A stretch of 64,000 nucleotides of DNA from Niabella insulamsoli (GTDB lineage Bacteria; Bacteroidota; Bacteroidia; Chitinophagales; Chitinophagaceae). The notes under the pieces are model-generated. The model had not been told where the DNA came from. It searched no databases and was given only the letters and a program-made list of their open reading frames with translations. The DNA lies in contig NZ_CP190246.1 in the NCBI RefSeq assembly GCF_039652435.2, positions 248,001 to 312,000 on the forward strand, given 5' to 3'. This document shows, piece after piece, positions 45,271-54,333 of the stretch. Position 1 is the stretch's first letter. Each line of letters starts with the position of its first letter. Both the position numbers and the translations under genes were made by a program.

Positions 45271-46290
45271 TTGGAGAAAAGCAACTTTGTAGACCAGATA
45301 CGTGTTTTTTGCAGAAGCGGGCACGGCGGCGCCGGTATCAAACATTTTTTGAGAGATAAATTTACGGCTAAGGGCGGGCCTGACGGAGGTGATGGAGGAA
45401 GAGGTGCGCATATTATTTTGCGTGGCAATCGAAACCTGTGGACGCTCCTGCATTTGCGGTATCACAAAAACGTGCTGGCGGAAGACGGCGAAAGCGGCGG
45501 ACATAATAAATGTACCGGCCGAAGCGGAAAGGATATTATTTTGGAAGTGCCGCTCGGAACCGTGGCGCTTGATGAGGAGACGGGGGAAAAAGAAGCTGAA
45601 ATTTTAGAAGACGGACAGGAAATCATCTGGTTGCCGGGCGGCCGCGGCGGCTTGGGCAATCATAATTTTGCAACTCCTACCAACCAGGCGCCGGAACACG
45701 CGCAGCCAGGCCTGCCGGGCGTGGAAGGGTGGAAGATCCTCGAACTGAAAGTGCTGGCCGATGTGGGCTTGGTCGGATTTCCCAATGCCGGCAAGTCGAC
45801 CTTATTATCGGTGGTGACAGCGGCAAAGCCCAAGATCGCGAACTATGCCTTTACAACCATTACGCCCAACCTGGGAATCGTGGCTTATCGGGACGGGCGC
45901 AGTTTCTGTATTGCCGATTTGCCGGGCATTATCGAAGGGGCTGCGGAAGGAAAAGGCTTGGGGCACCGCTTTCTAAGGCATATCGAGCGCAACCCGGTTT
46001 TGTTATTCCTTATTCCTGCCGATAGCGACGACCATAAAAAAGAATTTGAAATACTGCTTAATGAATTAAAACAGTACAACGAAGAGTTGCTTCATAAAGA
46101 AATGCTGATCGCGATAAGCAAAAGCGATATGCTCGACGATGAACTGAAGCAGGCCATCAGCGCGGAAATGCCGGAAGATATTCCTCATTATTTTATTTCC
46201 TCTGTTGCTCAAAAAGGGTTAACAGAGTTGAAAGATGCTTTGTGGAAAGCTTTGAACAAGAAAGATGATGACAAGGGGGCAACACCCTAA
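45271..46290 (+). CDS. obgE: GTPase Obg (CgtA), TTG start
   Basis: A 339-residue ribosome-assembly GTPase. The start is TTG at 45271 (MEKSNFVDQIRVFCRSGHGG); no ATG is available. The Gly-rich Obg fold covers residues 1-158 (GGPDGGDGGRGAHIIL, LGTVALDEETGE, PGGRGGLGNHNFATPTNQAP). The G domain has G1 GFPNAGKST, G3 DLPGIIEGA and G4 SKSD in place of NKxD, a common variant in this phylum. The C-terminal extra domain of some Obg proteins is absent. Single gene. Confidence 0.96.
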   Translation: MEKSNFVDQIRVFCRSGHGGAGIKHFLRDKFTAKGGPDGGDGGRGAHIILRGNRNLWTLLHLRYHKNVLAEDGESGGHNKCTGRSGKDIILEVPLGTVALDEETGEKEAEILEDGQEIIWLPGGRGGLGNHNFATPTNQAPEHAQPGLPGVEGWKILELKVLADVGLVGFPNAGKSTLLSVVTAAKPKIANYAFTTITPNLGIVAYRDGRSFCIADLPGIIEGAAEGKGLGHRFLRHIERNPVLLFLIPADSDDHKKEFEILLNELKQYNEELLHKEMLIAISKSDMLDDELKQAISAEMPEDIPHYFISSVAQKGLTELKDALWKALNKKDDDKGATP

Positions 46291-46518
46291 TAGTTGCTTT
46301 CACACCCATTTAGAATTGCCATATATGCCTACTCATTAGATACTGATAACCTGTTATGCAGGGTGGTAAGCAAGGCAAAAGCATGATGGCCTATGCATGA
46401 CAGCACAGGACGGTTTGCTTATATATTAAAGTATATTAGTGCTTTAGCTTTGCCAGTCTGTTTTTTTTGATAACAGATTCCAAAAATAGCTCCTCATTCT
46501 AAATCTCAACATCTTAAA

Positions 46519-49215
46519 ATGAAGTACACTTTTCTTTTGCTTGCCTTTTGTGCCGGATTTTCAATCGCTCAGGCGCAACTATCGGTCCGTTCGCTTTTGA
46601 CCGAGAACGAGCCCAACCCGATTGGCATCGCAGCCAAGCAACCCCGCTTTAGCTGGCAACTTCAAAGCGCGCAGCGCAACACGCTACAGACGGCCTATGA
46701 GATTAAAGTAACCAATGGAAAAAAAACGGCCTGGAATTCGGGAAAAGTAAATAGCGATTCGTCGGTGCATGTCGTGTACAAGGGCAGCCCGTTGGTTAGT
46801 AATGAAAAATACCAATGGCAGGTACGTGTTTGGGATAGCCATGGCAAAAGTTCGGGATGGAGCAGCCCCTCCTCATTTCAAATGGGTTTGCTTAGCCCGT
46901 CTGACTGGAAGGCAAAATGGATTGAATCGGGCCTGCCGGAAGACCCGGAATACAGGCCCAGCCAGCTTTTCAGAAAAACATTCACCAGCGCAAAAAAAAT
47001 CAGGACAGCCACAGCCTATATCACAGCCCATGGTATGTATGAAGCATATTTAAACGGGCAACGTATTGGCGATGCCTGGCTGACGCCGGGATGGACTTCC
47101 TATAAAAAGAGATTGCAATATCAGGCGTATGATGTAACGGATCTGCTACGACAAGGCGCTAATACACTCGGCGCTGAGCTGGGTAATGGCTGGTATCGCA
47201 GCGTACTGGGCTGGCGAAACAATGGCAATATCTATGGGAAAACCCTCGCGTTGCTCCTGCAGCTGCATATCGTTTACACCGACGGCACCACAACTGTTAT
47301 TGCAACCGATCAAAGCTGGAAGTCTGAAACCGGCGCCATCGTTTATTCGCAAATCTATAATGGCGAAATCATCGACGCCAGAAAAGAAAAAGCCAACTGG
47401 GCGGCCAATGGCTACGATGATGCAGACTGGGCTGCGGTTAAAGTAAAGAATGAAGCGCTTGATAACATTATCAACACCGTTAACGAGCCCGTTAAAAAGC
47501 AGGAGGTATTTAAACCAGTGCGTGTTTTCCGGACACCAGCCGGCGAGCAGGTTATCGATTTCGGACAGAACCTCGTGGGCTGGGTTCAAATGAAAGTAGC
47601 AGGAAAAGCAGGCGATTCAATCACTTTGTCGCACGCGGAAGTGCTCGATAAAAAAGGCAATTTTTACACTGAAAACCTGCGCTCGGCCAAGGCACAGAAT
47701 ACCTATATTTTGAAAGGTGGTGGCGAGGAAACCTTCCATCCTCATTTTACCTGGCAGGGCTTCAGGTATGTAAAAGTTGAAGGCTACCCGGGAACTCTGA
47801 ATCCTGATCATTTTGAGGCTGTAGCCTTATATTCCGATATGCCCGAAACCGGCTCCTTTACAAGCTCCAAAAAGTTAATTAATCAGTTGCAACACAATAT
47901 TCAGTGGGGGCAAAAAGGCAACTTCCTCGATGTGCCGACTGATTGCCCGCAGCGCGATGAACGACTGGGCTGGACGGGGGATGCGCAGGCTTTTGCAAGA
48001 ACGGCTTCTTTCAACATGAACGTCAACAACTTTTTTGCCAAGTGGCTGCAGGATGTGGAGGCGGATCAAATCAACGGACTGGTGCCGCATGTCATTCCAA
48101 ACGTGCTGGGCGATGCCGGCAATAGCGCCGGGTGGGCTGATGTTGCTACGATCGTTCCGTGGACGATGTACCTGGCTTATGGCGACAAAAGAATTTTAGA
48201 AGCGCAGTATCACAGTATGAAAACTTTTGTGGAAAGTGTGCGACGCACGACCAAAAATGATTTATGGAACACGACCTGGCATTATGGCGATTGGTTGTTT
48301 TACCGGCCTTTCGATGATAATGACGGCCGCAGCGCCGTAACTGACAAGCATTTGATAGCGCAGTGCTTTTATGCCAACTCCGTTCAATTGATGATCAATG
48401 CAGCCACAGTTTTGGGCCGCAGTGAAGATGTTAGCATGTATAGCAACCTGCTTCCAAAAATAAAGGAAGCCTTTAACAAAGAATATGTAACCCCCACCGG
48501 CCGGTTGGTTTCCGGAACACAAACGGCCTATGTGCTGGCCCTGCATTTTGATATGTTGTCGGAAGCATTGCGCGAGCAGGCTGCGGAGCGCCTGGCCGAG
48601 AATGTGAAAAGCTACGGAAATCATCTGACGACTGGCTTTTTGGGAACGCCGTATCTCTGCCATGTGCTCACCCGTTACGGATACAACGATGTAGCGTATA
48701 AATTACTGCTACAGGATAGTTATCCCTCGTGGTTATATCCCGTGAAAATGGGCGCCACAACCATTTGGGAAAGATGGGACGGCATGAAGCCCGACAGCAC
48801 TTTTCAAACGCCGGGTATGAATTCTTTTAACCATTATGCTTATGGTGCGATCGGCGACTGGATGTACAGAAAAATGGTTGGAATCGATACCTACTCAGAA
48901 GCGCCGGGTTACAAACATATTCTGGTAAAACCACATCCGGGCGGCGGCTTTAAACAGGCGAAAGCGAGCCTTAAAACCTATTACGGAATATTGAGTAATG
49001 AATGGAACATGGATAGTTTGAGCTTTTCCATGGAAACCGAAATACCAGCCAATACCAGGGCTACCATTTATATCCCGGCCAGCGCCGCAGAAAATATTAC
49101 CGAAAGTGGAAAGCCTTTAAGCAACGCAGATGGGCTGTCGGTGGTAGGAAAGGAAACGGATTATATTAAAATAGAAGCCGGTTCCGGCCGGTATGCGTTC
49201 AAAGTAAAAAAATAA
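46519..49215 (+). CDS. Secreted alpha-L-rhamnosidase, GH78
   Basis: An 898-residue exported enzyme that removes alpha-L-rhamnose from plant polysaccharides and glycosides. A signal peptide (YTFLLLAFCAGFSIAQAQ) precedes a fibronectin-like domain at about residues 25-130. The concanavalin-like N-terminal domain (AYITAHGMYEAYLNGQRIGD) and the Bac_rhamnosid domain (VIDFGQNLVGWV) follow, then the (alpha/alpha)6 barrel with DCPQRDERLGWTGDAQ, whose Glu is the predicted general acid. The C-terminal beta domain ends the protein. Convergent with the GH31 gene; a shared terminator lies between. Confidence 0.95.
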   Translation: MKYTFLLLAFCAGFSIAQAQLSVRSLLTENEPNPIGIAAKQPRFSWQLQSAQRNTLQTAYEIKVTNGKKTAWNSGKVNSDSSVHVVYKGSPLVSNEKYQWQVRVWDSHGKSSGWSSPSSFQMGLLSPSDWKAKWIESGLPEDPEYRPSQLFRKTFTSAKKIRTATAYITAHGMYEAYLNGQRIGDAWLTPGWTSYKKRLQYQAYDVTDLLRQGANTLGAELGNGWYRSVLGWRNNGNIYGKTLALLLQLHIVYTDGTTTVIATDQSWKSETGAIVYSQIYNGEIIDARKEKANWAANGYDDADWAAVKVKNEALDNIINTVNEPVKKQEVFKPVRVFRTPAGEQVIDFGQNLVGWVQMKVAGKAGDSITLSHAEVLDKKGNFYTENLRSAKAQNTYILKGGGEETFHPHFTWQGFRYVKVEGYPGTLNPDHFEAVALYSDMPETGSFTSSKKLINQLQHNIQWGQKGNFLDVPTDCPQRDERLGWTGDAQAFARTASFNMNVNNFFAKWLQDVEADQINGLVPHVIPNVLGDAGNSAGWADVATIVPWTMYLAYGDKRILEAQYHSMKTFVESVRRTTKNDLWNTTWHYGDWLFYRPFDDNDGRSAVTDKHLIAQCFYANSVQLMINAATVLGRSEDVSMYSNLLPKIKEAFNKEYVTPTGRLVSGTQTAYVLALHFDMLSEALREQAAERLAENVKSYGNHLTTGFLGTPYLCHVLTRYGYNDVAYKLLLQDSYPSWLYPVKMGATTIWERWDGMKPDSTFQTPGMNSFNHYAYGAIGDWMYRKMVGIDTYSEAPGYKHILVKPHPGGGFKQAKASLKTYYGILSNEWNMDSLSFSMETEIPANTRATIYIPASAAENITESGKPLSNADGLSVVGKETDYIKIEAGSGRYAFKVKK

Positions 49216-49240
49216 AACGGTACTGTTCAGTTCAACGTAT

Positions 49241-49276
49241 AAAAAAGCCCGGAGTTATTACGCTCCGGGCTTTTTT
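49241..49276. terminator. Bidirectional intrinsic terminator between GH78 and GH31 genes
   Basis: A-run and GCCCGGAG, an 8-base loop, then CTCCGGGC with a T-run. The perfect GC-rich 8-bp stem is flanked by A's on the left and T's on the right, so it can stop both convergent genes. Confidence 0.88.
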
Positions 49277-49291
49277 GTGGATTTTTTTGTT

Positions 49292-52200
49292 TTAAAAGTG
49301 CCGTTCATTCAGTTGCGGATCCACCAAAATGCCATCTTTCAACTTCAAATCAAATGTCAAATCTTTCCTGGCTTTAAGCCGTATGATCATTAAAGGCATA
49401 TTACCCTTTAAAAGCGGTTTGTTACCAAGATTGACGAAAGTAGGATACAACGCCTTGCTGCCATTGGTATGCAGCCTGTCATAAGTCAGGTTTTCCATTT
49501 CACCGGCCTGAAGCTTTTCAACGCCGGCATATTCATACTCCGATGCATTGTAGGGTAGCGCGAAGCTGAACGCATTTACAGCTGAGAGGTTCACGCCGCT
49601 CACCGTGATCTTAATCGTCTCGCCCGCTTTATAGGCTGATTTATCCGCTGTCAGCACGAGATGCCCATTCAAAAGCGCAATCGAATCGCTCCGAATACCG
49701 CCCTCGAGCTGAGTGGCAACCTGCGAAATATCGAAGGCATCAATAAGGCCGTTTTTGTTGATATCGCCATTGCTAATATAACCTTCAAAGTCACCGTCGC
49801 CTTTCCGTAGCCCCGTGTAGTTGGTGTACGAAGTGAGGTCGTTTTGGTCGATCTTATTATCGTTATTGATATCTCCGGGAATATAGCTGGCACTGCCCGG
49901 AACTTTAAATACATAAATTTCCCTGCCCGACCCAAAATGGCCGGAACCCGCTGTAACACTAAGTTTGATATATTTTGCAGACGGATGTTGGGCAAACAAA
50001 ATTTCTTTTATTTCATTATCCCGGTTCCAACGGATGCTATCTGCAAAAATCCAATCTTTTCGGTTCATGCTATAATAAACCGCGCCGCTAGTGATAACGC
50101 CATTATAACCGCTGGAGCGCGGCAGGTATTGCATTTTATCTAATTGATTTACTGATTTCAAGTCCATCACGAGTTCGAACGGAATGGCATTCACCCCGTA
50201 TTTCGTATGCCAGGTATTGCTTTCATCAAAATCAAACAATTTTTTGACACCCTCGCCGCCCTGCGAGGCCGCAGAACTGTAGCCGGTAATACCTTTAATA
50301 GCGAACTGCAAGGGGTCGATCCTGGTTGTTGCGCTGATATTTACCCAGTCAGAATAACCGGATTTATTGGCGGCGCGAAGCTTGAAATGATACTCTTTTT
50401 CTGCCTGTAATTCGTCAAACTCAAAAGCAGTGTCTTTAATATGCGAGTAAAGCATATCGTCAAATTCGATTTCATAAAAATCTGCATGCCTGGCGCCGCT
50501 CCATGACGGCTTGAGCCTAAACGCTTTGATGTTAGTATCTACAACCTGAGCGTTGATGGGCGCCAGAAGATTGCCGCTTGTTTTTTTAAACTGGTTCGGG
50601 ATTGAGAAAACATATTTTTTGATCCTTATCCTGATATCATTTTTTGTAATATCTGTCTTGGCCAGTTTGATGAGCAGCTGAGGGTTTTTGACCATCTTTA
50701 CCTTTTCAAAATCACTTCCCGGCGTCGGGAAAAGATTCAAATTGGGCTGCGCATCATAATAGTAAGCGTTGGCCTGGCCTGAAAGCGCTTCTTTGGTTGG
50801 CACAGATTTCAGTTTGACCCGCTTGCCGCCCACCCACGCTGTGATCTTTCCGGCCGGCTGCGACAGGTTGATCTTCAACAGTGTTTCCTTGTTTTTCTCA
50901 AAGCCATCAAAATTCCCTGTGGATCGGGCAATAGCAATAGAGGGTTGATTTTTCCGATCCAGATGAACGGACAGGGTAGTGGAAACGCCCTCGCCGCTTT
51001 CATATTTTTCTGTTAAACCGTCGTCGTCGTAGCTGGTGAAAGTGGCATTTGCAGAAGGATATATTTCGTAAATACGCAAGCTTTTATTGATTTGCGAAGG
51101 GTTGTTGTTGGCGTTTACCATTGGGATAATCGCGCCGGGCTTTACAAATACCGGCAGTTTCCAAACAGGCGCCTCAAAGAAATTAATAATACGGCTGCCC
51201 TCGTATTGTTCGCCGGTAAAGTAATCGATCCATGTCCCCTCGGGCAAATAAATGCCGTGGCGCAGATCATTACCCTGCTCGTCCGATTTTGTATTTTGAT
51301 AAATGGGCGCTACCAGAAAATAAGGGCCATACATAAACTGATATTTGGTAGCAGTGCTTAATGTGTATTTGTTCGCCGATTCAAGAAACATGGCCCTGAT
51401 GGCCGGTAGCCCGTCAACAGCTTCTTTGGAAATTGAATAGCTGTAAGGCAATAGCTGCGATTTAAGTTTTAGGTAATTCCTGTTAATGGAAGTAGCAGGC
51501 TCACCTAAAGCCTGCGGATATTTGGGATTAGCGCCCCATCCGTCCATGTTCAGTTGCATGGGCGTAAATGTTTTCCATTGAAAATCCCGGATATTAACTG
51601 AGGTGTTTTTCCCTCCGAAAATGCCATCCATGTCGGAAGTGATATTAGGCTGGCCCGAGAGCCCTGATCCAATATAAGTGGGGATGTGAAAGCGGATATA
51701 TTCCCATTGTCCGCCGGTTTGATCGCCGGTCCAAATGCCGGCAAAGCGCTGTGTGCCCGCCCATCCGTCTAAAGAAATAATAAAAGGCCGCGCATTGTTG
51801 CCATAGTCGGTTGTGATTTTAGCGACGTCCGCAACGCCGTTCAATCCAAACGAATAACCGGCTCCTACCCAGGCCACATCTGTTTTAAGCACGCGCACGC
51901 CAGCGTCCCTTACTTCTTTTAAAATATCGCGCTGCAATAGCGCGCTGATGCCTTTTTTAGGATGAAGGTCACTCTGCGTCCATAAGCCAATTTCAACCCC
52001 CTTTTTTCTGGCATAGTCGCCGAAGTTTTTCAGGTTAAGAATATTGCTGTCGAGCGTGCCGGTTTGTCCGTAACCCGCGCCATATCCGTCATTCGGGAGA
52101 ATCCATCCCAGCGGCATATCGGCGTTTTGATACCGGTCGATCACTGCCCTGGCTGAAAATTGATGATTGTTTTTTAAGCCGTTTAAAGATTCTTTAATGC

Positions 52201-53110
52201 CCCCGTTATCTTTCTGGCTTTCTTTATATTTTTTGCCATCTTCGAAAAGGATGCCGCTGGTATCTTCTTTCCAATAGTCGCGGTTATAAGCGTTGAGATG
52301 GCCTTCATAGAAAGCAAATTTCGGCAGCAAAACCGGGTGGCCGGTGAGCTGATAGAAATCGTTTAGCAGCGCCACCGCTCCGCTGTCGATCATGAAAAAA
52401 ACATCGAAGTAGCTGGTCTCGTGATAAAGTTGAACAAGGTTTTTTTGTGCTGCGCCAAAATCATATTTACCTTTTTTGAAGGTGTACCACATCAAACCAT
52501 AACCCCCGGTGCTCCAGTAAAAGGGCGTGGGCGAGGCAACGCCACCATCCGTCCAGCTATTCTGGTTTTCGATCGATATACTTTTTCCTTTGTGAGAGAA
52601 GCGGCCATTTTGAACGCCGCCACCAAAAAAGTATTCGTCATCGCTGGCTTTGAGCTGGAGGGAAGCCTGGTTTTTTTCAAGGCTAATAGGCTGAACACTT
52701 TCCACAACTGTGTTTCCGGTGCGCAGGTCTATAATTTTAAATAATCCATTTTCTTTTTCAAAAACGATTTTTATGTTTTTACCGGAAATGGAAATTTGTC
52801 CGCCGCGATCTTCGAGCTGTATGGGGCTTGCTGCTTTTCGCGGCTGGCTTACCAGTATTTGTGCGGCTGGTTTGGCTTCGGGGTCGCGAAATGTTTTGCC
52901 CACGCTATCCATCAGCAACCTGAATATATTATCCCCATAAAAATCGATAAGCATGTGCTGGTGGCCGCTCAGTGTTAGTTCTATTTTATGCGAGGCTATC
53001 GCTTTTGCTCCCGTAATTGTAAAGGCATTTTGGGCGATTGATACGGTTTGAAATGCGAAACACAAAAGCAAAAGGCCAAAGGCTTTTTGAGTACGATCGT
53101 TAAACATCAT
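49292..53110 (-). CDS. Secreted GH31 glycosidase with F5/8C, Fn3, dockerin-like and cohesin-like modules
   Basis: A very large (1272-residue) exported alpha-glycosidase. The start at 53110 gives a signal peptide (KAFGLLLLCFAFQTVSIAQ); the frame is open to 53194. Domains in order: GH31 N-terminal beta domain (DDEYFFGGGVQNGRFSHKG), catalytic barrel with RVLKTDVAWVGAGYSFG (nucleophile Asp position) and GIWTGDQTGGQWEYI (acid/base region), then DUF5110-like and beta domains. These are followed by an Fn3-like domain at about 840-930, an F5/8-type C carbohydrate-binding domain at about 940-1070, a dockerin-type calcium-loop pair (GDINNDNKIDQNDL and GDINKNGLIDAFDI), and a cohesin-like C-terminal domain. 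Alpha-glucosidase or alpha-xylosidase activity is likely. The promoter is probably at 53140-53173. Confidence 0.9.
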   Translation of the reverse strand: MMFNDRTQKAFGLLLLCFAFQTVSIAQNAFTITGAKAIASHKIELTLSGHQHMLIDFYGDNIFRLLMDSVGKTFRDPEAKPAAQILVSQPRKAASPIQLEDRGGQISISGKNIKIVFEKENGLFKIIDLRTGNTVVESVQPISLEKNQASLQLKASDDEYFFGGGVQNGRFSHKGKSISIENQNSWTDGGVASPTPFYWSTGGYGLMWYTFKKGKYDFGAAQKNLVQLYHETSYFDVFFMIDSGAVALLNDFYQLTGHPVLLPKFAFYEGHLNAYNRDYWKEDTSGILFEDGKKYKESQKDNGGIKESLNGLKNNHQFSARAVIDRYQNADMPLGWILPNDGYGAGYGQTGTLDSNILNLKNFGDYARKKGVEIGLWTQSDLHPKKGISALLQRDILKEVRDAGVRVLKTDVAWVGAGYSFGLNGVADVAKITTDYGNNARPFIISLDGWAGTQRFAGIWTGDQTGGQWEYIRFHIPTYIGSGLSGQPNITSDMDGIFGGKNTSVNIRDFQWKTFTPMQLNMDGWGANPKYPQALGEPATSINRNYLKLKSQLLPYSYSISKEAVDGLPAIRAMFLESANKYTLSTATKYQFMYGPYFLVAPIYQNTKSDEQGNDLRHGIYLPEGTWIDYFTGEQYEGSRIINFFEAPVWKLPVFVKPGAIIPMVNANNNPSQINKSLRIYEIYPSANATFTSYDDDGLTEKYESGEGVSTTLSVHLDRKNQPSIAIARSTGNFDGFEKNKETLLKINLSQPAGKITAWVGGKRVKLKSVPTKEALSGQANAYYYDAQPNLNLFPTPGSDFEKVKMVKNPQLLIKLAKTDITKNDIRIRIKKYVFSIPNQFKKTSGNLLAPINAQVVDTNIKAFRLKPSWSGARHADFYEIEFDDMLYSHIKDTAFEFDELQAEKEYHFKLRAANKSGYSDWVNISATTRIDPLQFAIKGITGYSSAASQGGEGVKKLFDFDESNTWHTKYGVNAIPFELVMDLKSVNQLDKMQYLPRSSGYNGVITSGAVYYSMNRKDWIFADSIRWNRDNEIKEILFAQHPSAKYIKLSVTAGSGHFGSGREIYVFKVPGSASYIPGDINNDNKIDQNDLTSYTNYTGLRKGDGDFEGYISNGDINKNGLIDAFDISQVATQLEGGIRSDSIALLNGHLVLTADKSAYKAGETIKITVSGVNLSAVNAFSFALPYNASEYEYAGVEKLQAGEMENLTYDRLHTNGSKALYPTFVNLGNKPLLKGNMPLMIIRLKARKDLTFDLKLKDGILVDPQLNERHF

Positions 53111-53139
53111 GACGAAAAACATTATGGTTTGAATGTTTA

Positions 53140-53173
53140 CAAAAGTAGGCAAAGCCTTACGGGGGCTTATCAA
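53140..53173 (-). promoter_or_regulatory. Promoter of the GH31 gene
   Basis: On the minus strand, TTG (53171-53173), a 23-bp spacer and TACTTTTG (53140-53147), 29 bp before the start codon at 53110. Spacing is at the long end of the accepted range. Confidence 0.45.
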
Positions 53174-53277
53174 TCTGCACAATCGTATGCGCAAGAGCTT
53201 ATAACCGGACCTTGCGGGTTATCAGATGAATTGATTATTTTTATAATAATAATTAATCCACCATAATTTTAGCAGCT

Positions 53278-53412
53278 ATGGAAACAAAACAACTGCTTTA
53301 TCTGGCCGTGGGCCTGCTATGCAGCCCAGCCGTTCAGGCTCAAAATGTAAATGAAAATTTTAGCCTAGCGCAGTTTCTTCTTCCCAGCAGAGTCTCACCC
53401 GGAATCGTGTGA
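53278..53412 (+). pseudogene. Gene remnant: signal peptide only, interrupted by repeat copy 1
   Basis: ATG at 53278 opens a frame with a convincing signal peptide (METKQLLYLAVGLLCSPAVQ, then AQ). About 30 codons in, it runs into the 117-bp repeat at 53370 and stops at TGA 53410-53412. The mature part is missing. The simplest reading is a secreted-protein gene cut off by insertion or deletion at the repeat. The original product cannot be identified. Confidence 0.55.
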
Positions 53413-53486
53413 GTTGGCTGTGGACGCAGCGTTTAGAATGGATGCTACGCGCCGAGTCCCTTTCAGAAAACTCAGCGGATAAGGAA
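53370..53486. repeat. Structured 117-bp repeat, copy 1
   Basis: First of two direct copies that align without gaps (offset 227 bp, 11 mismatches in 117, about 91% identical). Contains hairpin H1 CTCAC-N10-GTGAG (53395-53414), hairpin H2 AGCGT-N9-ATGCT inside a GGAC/GTCC stem, and hairpin H3 GAGT...ACTC. See copy 2 for compensating changes. No coding potential specific to it is obvious. The copy sits at the break point of the signal-peptide remnant. Confidence 0.8.
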
Positions 53487-53596
53487 ATTTGAAACTACAG
53501 TCAAACTAGAAATTGGTTATGGAATATTTATTTTGAAGAGTCTTAAAAGAAACAGAGGAAATTGGATAACCGAAGGCATTATGTTGTTTAGCAGAA

Positions 53597-53713
53597 GCAG
53601 TTTTTTCTTCCCAGCCGAGTCTCACCAGGAATCTTGTGAGTTGGCTGTGGACGCGGCGTTTAGAATGGACGCTACACGCCGAGTCCCTTTCAGGAGACTC
53701 AGCTGAGAAGGAA
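53597..53713. repeat. Structured 117-bp repeat, copy 2
   Basis: Second direct copy. H1 is CTCAC-N10-GTGAG, in which an inner C-G pair of copy 1 is replaced by A-T. H2 is GGCGT-N9-ACGCT, where A-T and G-T of copy 1 become G-T and G-C. H3 is GAGTC-N10-GACTC. An outer pairing GAGTCTC (53617-53623) with GAGACTC (53694-53700) is also perfect in this copy. The 110-bp segment between the copies (53487-53596) shows no gene. Confidence 0.8.
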
Positions 53714-53756
53714 GCAACACCTATTTTCTAAAAAAAGTTATATAAGCAGCGAAGCC

Positions 53757-54251
53757 TTATCTGGCAGTCGGAGATGAATGATGATAGTAACTTAAAACTC
53801 TTTTAAGATGCCAATGGTTTTGCTCTATAATCCAGAGGTGTACAAACTTCGCTTCTCCAGCATATTTTCTGGCTTGCCCCTCCATTACGTAAAACCGATG
53901 GTCGCCCTGTTGGATAGCGCCATATAGAATACCTTCTTTATACATCGGAAAAACCTGTAGACTACTATCGACAAGTTCCCGGAACAGTTTATTTTTTTGA
54001 CCGCATATATTAGTTCGTACACTTTCAATAAATACAGTTTTGCCATATTCGACGCCCCCTCTATCATGATAAAATTCAATGTCATCGCTTATTAAAGTAT
54101 CATATGGGCCCATATTACATTGATTAAATCCGACGTTGAAAATCAGGCTATCCCTTGTTTTTAATGTTGCAAATAGGGCTGTTGAGCGATCTTCCTGTGC
54201 TTGAAGTGTTATAGATATAAAAGCAAGTAAACCAACACCTATTTTTTTCAT
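53757..54251 (-). CDS. Exported DUF4440/SnoaL-like protein
   Basis: A 164-residue secreted protein. Start at 54251 gives the signal peptide MKKIGVGLLAFISITLQAQ; the frame continues to 54317. The mature part has the NTF2-like cone-fold pattern of DUF4440: TRDSLIFNVGFNQCN, then DTLISDDIEFYHDRGG and a terminal WHLKRVLSYYHH. These proteins are usually small-molecule binding or enzymatic folds without a fixed activity, and no catalytic residues can be named. Downstream of the PspC gene on the same strand. Confidence 0.75.
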   Translation of the reverse strand: MKKIGVGLLAFISITLQAQEDRSTALFATLKTRDSLIFNVGFNQCNMGPYDTLISDDIEFYHDRGGVEYGKTVFIESVRTNICGQKNKLFRELVDSSLQVFPMYKEGILYGAIQQGDHRFYVMEGQARKYAGEAKFVHLWIIEQNHWHLKRVLSYYHHSSPTAR

Positions 54252-54333
54252 GGCTGTCCGCTTTTTGTTTATTAAGCTAATCATATGCTCCGCCATGGTC
54301 TGTATCCCAAGAACCATAAAAACGGAAAATATT

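Noticed and set aside
53487..53596. Coding sequence between the two repeat copies, open in one frame into copy 2
   Set aside because: The frame has no start with support, no domain pattern, and its tail is simply a translation of the repeat.
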